Shown here piece by piece: positions 62,581 to 64,000 of a stretch of DNA of 64,000 bases (position 1 is the first letter of the stretch; every line of letters begins with the position of its first letter). Below the pieces are notes generated by a model, which was not told the DNA's origin, did no database searches, and was given only the letters and a program-made list of their open reading frames with translations. Both the position numbers and the translations under genes were made by a program. This DNA is from Actinomycetota bacterium (GTDB lineage: Bacteria > Actinomycetota > Actinomycetes > Actinomycetales > Dermatophilaceae): contig JAIUPO010000001.1 of NCBI GenBank assembly GCA_020160805.1, forward strand, positions 62,001 to 126,000, in the 5' to 3' direction.

Positions 62581-63467
62581 CCGCCGGCATTTCCGTGATC
62601 GGCCTGACCAAGACCTACGGCGACCACACCGTTCTCGACGACCTCCACCTCACCTTCGCGGCCGGCAAGATCCATGGCCTGCTCGGCGCGAATGGCACCG
62701 GGAAGACCACGCTGATGTCACTCATGAGCCGCCACACCTTCCCAACCCGAGGAAGCGTGCTCCTGGACGACCGAGAGTTCGGCGAGGACCCACGCCAGGC
62801 GCAGCGGCTGTGCTTCGTGAGAGAGAACCAGCTCTACAACGACGCTTTCAAAGTGCGGGACGTCCTGCGCATCGCTCCCGACTTCTACCCGAAGTGGGAC
62901 GCCGCGACGACCACCCGCTTGGTTGACCGCTTTCGACTCCCACCGGCCACGGTCGTCAAAAAGCTATCTCGCGGCCAACGATCGGCCCTGGCCATCGTGC
63001 TGGCGCTCGGCTCGCGGGCCGACTTCACCTTCTTGGACGAGCCCTACTTGGGGCTGGATCCCGGTGCGCGAGAGACGTTCTACGAAGAACTGATCCGCTC
63101 CTATGGTGCCCAGCCGCGCACGATCATCATGTCGACCCATCTTGTCGATGAGGCCGCGCCCCTGCTTGAGGAGGTCGTTGTGCTCAACCAGGGTCGGGTC
63201 GCCCTGCAGGCCCCGCTCGAGGAAGCCGAGGCCCTGGCTCTGACCCTCTCTGGTCCCACGACATCCCTCGACCGCTGGCTGCAGGAGCATCCCGACCATC
63301 CGAGCCTCACCCGTCGCACCCTCGGGCCGACAGCCACCGTCACGACACTGGGCCCGCTGTCCGACGCCGAAAGCGCGAGTGCGAGCCAGGCCCAGCTGCG
63401 CGTGACCTCCACGTCCCTGCAAGGTCTCGTCGCCGCCCTGGGCAATAGCAACCACGAGGTGGCCTGA
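62577..63467 (+). CDS. ABC transporter ATP-binding protein
   Basis: 296 residues. Walker A GANGTGKTT (residues about 37-45), the signature LSRGQRSALA (a variant of LSGGQ with Arg in the second Gly position), Walker B FTFLDEPYLGLDPG and switch His in STHLVDEA. The C-terminal extension of about 80 residues is typical of drug or antimicrobial-peptide exporters paired with YtrA regulators. It is coupled to the regulator and followed after one base by a permease gene. Confidence 0.9.
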   Translation: MTAGISVIGLTKTYGDHTVLDDLHLTFAAGKIHGLLGANGTGKTTLMSLMSRHTFPTRGSVLLDDREFGEDPRQAQRLCFVRENQLYNDAFKVRDVLRIAPDFYPKWDAATTTRLVDRFRLPPATVVKKLSRGQRSALAIVLALGSRADFTFLDEPYLGLDPGARETFYEELIRSYGAQPRTIIMSTHLVDEAAPLLEEVVVLNQGRVALQAPLEEAEALALTLSGPTTSLDRWLQEHPDHPSLTRRTLGPTATVTTLGPLSDAESASASQAQLRVTSTSLQGLVAALGNSNHEVA

Positions 63468-63468
63468 T

Positions 63469-64000
63469 ATGACCACCACCTCGACACCTCAGCGCTCGAC
63501 CACCCCTGCGAGCCCCTCGACAAGGACATCCGCGATGACCCACGCTCTGCGTCCACTCAAGCTCTATCTGGCCAACCGCTACTACGTCCTCGGCGTGCCC
63601 CTCTTCATTTACGCAGTCGTCGTGGTCCTCAGCATCGCGGTGGTCGCGATAATCGGCTCGATGACTGGATTCCCGCTCTCCGAGGAGATCCGCGAGGGGA
63701 CTCGCAACAACGCTGGCGTCCTCTTCTCGGCACCCGGCTTCCTCGTCTCCGTCGGCGTCTTCGCGGCCACCCGCAACTTCGCTCTCGCCCTCGCCCTCGG
63801 GGCAACCCGCCGCAGCTTCTGGGCCGGGACCACCCTGGGCTTCGCCCTGACCTCGCTAATGACCGCGACCGCCGCTTCGGTCGGGCTCGGTCTCGAACGC
63901 CTCACTGGCCACTGGTTCATCGGCGCGCATGTCTTCGATGTCCACGTCTTCGGCGATGGCGACCTCGCGGTCCTCTTCGTTGGCGTGTTCGTCATGGCGA
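63469..64000 (+). CDS. ABC transporter permease, N-terminal part (runs off window end)
   Basis: About 177 residues are visible. A Ser/Thr/Pro-rich N-terminus leads into the first membrane span (VLGVPLFIYAVVVVLSIAV), a polar segment, a second span (VLFSAPGFLVSVGVFAA), then ALALGATRRSFWAGTTLGFAL, common in ABC-2-like export permeases. The ATG lies one base after the ATPase stop. A later in-frame ATG (MTHALRPLKLYL, at 63535) is an alternative start with a more typical beginning. Function follows the ATPase. Confidence 0.8.
   Translation, partial: MTTTSTPQRSTTPASPSTRTSAMTHALRPLKLYLANRYYVLGVPLFIYAVVVVLSIAVVAIIGSMTGFPLSEEIREGTRNNAGVLFSAPGFLVSVGVFAATRNFALALALGATRRSFWAGTTLGFALTSLMTATAASVGLGLERLTGHWFIGAHVFDVHVFGDGDLAVLFVGVFVMA

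Overview
The window is GC-rich chromosomal DNA from an actinobacterium, most likely an order Micrococcales species (Intrasporangiaceae/Dermatophilaceae-like; this placement is inference). The evidence is the HupB-type histone-like protein with a Lys/Ala tail, the NdgR-type IclR regulator beside leuCD, DUF3515, DUF177, HTTM and DUF222 proteins, an F420 guanylyltransferase, and an actinobacterial gene order. Most genes lie on the minus strand in tight, often 1-8 nt overlapping operons. No gene-free stretch reaches 300 bases. The longest is 48519-48758, which holds a leader-peptide attenuator and a terminator.

Layout. 1-311: start of an amidohydrolase. 351-4768: an arsenic cassette (arsC, acr3, arsM and divergent arsR) plus a chimeric pair of broken genes, bracketed by two directly repeated palindromes. 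4807-19562: housekeeping block with ffh, glnD-glnB-amtB, a DCC/HTTM membrane redox group, ftsY, a small secreted protein, smc and chorismate mutase. 19667-24792: acylphosphatase, an OatA-like acyltransferase, a DUF222/HNH protein and a GNAT enzyme. 24789-32798: mutM, rnc, rpmF, DUF177, coaD, rsmD, recG, rpmB, thiL, an Lrp-like regulator and a DUF3515 lipoprotein. 32805-40471: ddl, a trans-sulfuration-type PLP enzyme, plsC, cofC/fbiD, hupB, leuD-leuC and ndgR. 40622-46801: tRNA-Glu and tRNA-Gln, a Uma2 protein, gltX, an FAH-family hydrolase, a glycosylase-annotated protein, a proline-periodic membrane protein and rtcB. 46926-49856: cimA with an Ile-codon leader, then ilvE. 49962-60904: a nine-gene amine-catabolism island. 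60997-62046: leuB. 62224-64000: a YtrA-type GntR regulator with an ABC transporter.

How the genes work together. Branched-chain amino-acid synthesis is spread over cimA, leuCD, leuB and ilvE. It appears controlled at two levels: a palindrome between ndgR and leuC suited to an IclR regulator, and a leader peptide plus terminator before cimA. Nitrogen control is glnD-glnB-amtB in one overlapping operon, preceded by three direct repeats at exact 21-bp spacing. The island at 50-61 kb encodes transport, gamma-glutamylation, oxidation and hydrolysis of an amine, in the style of the Puu pathway. Three of its nine genes are broken and a fourth lacks a normal start codon, so it looks like a decaying or very recently damaged pathway.

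The strongest unusual signals are: the arsenic cassette bracketed by direct palindromic repeats; a ~74-nt structured intergenic repeat present twice with compensatory base changes; the heptamer GTATGCC, strongly enriched in all reading frames; the 21-bp-phased repeats upstream of amtB; the cimA attenuator; and apparent CTG start codons. All calls come from reading the sequence; no database search was run.
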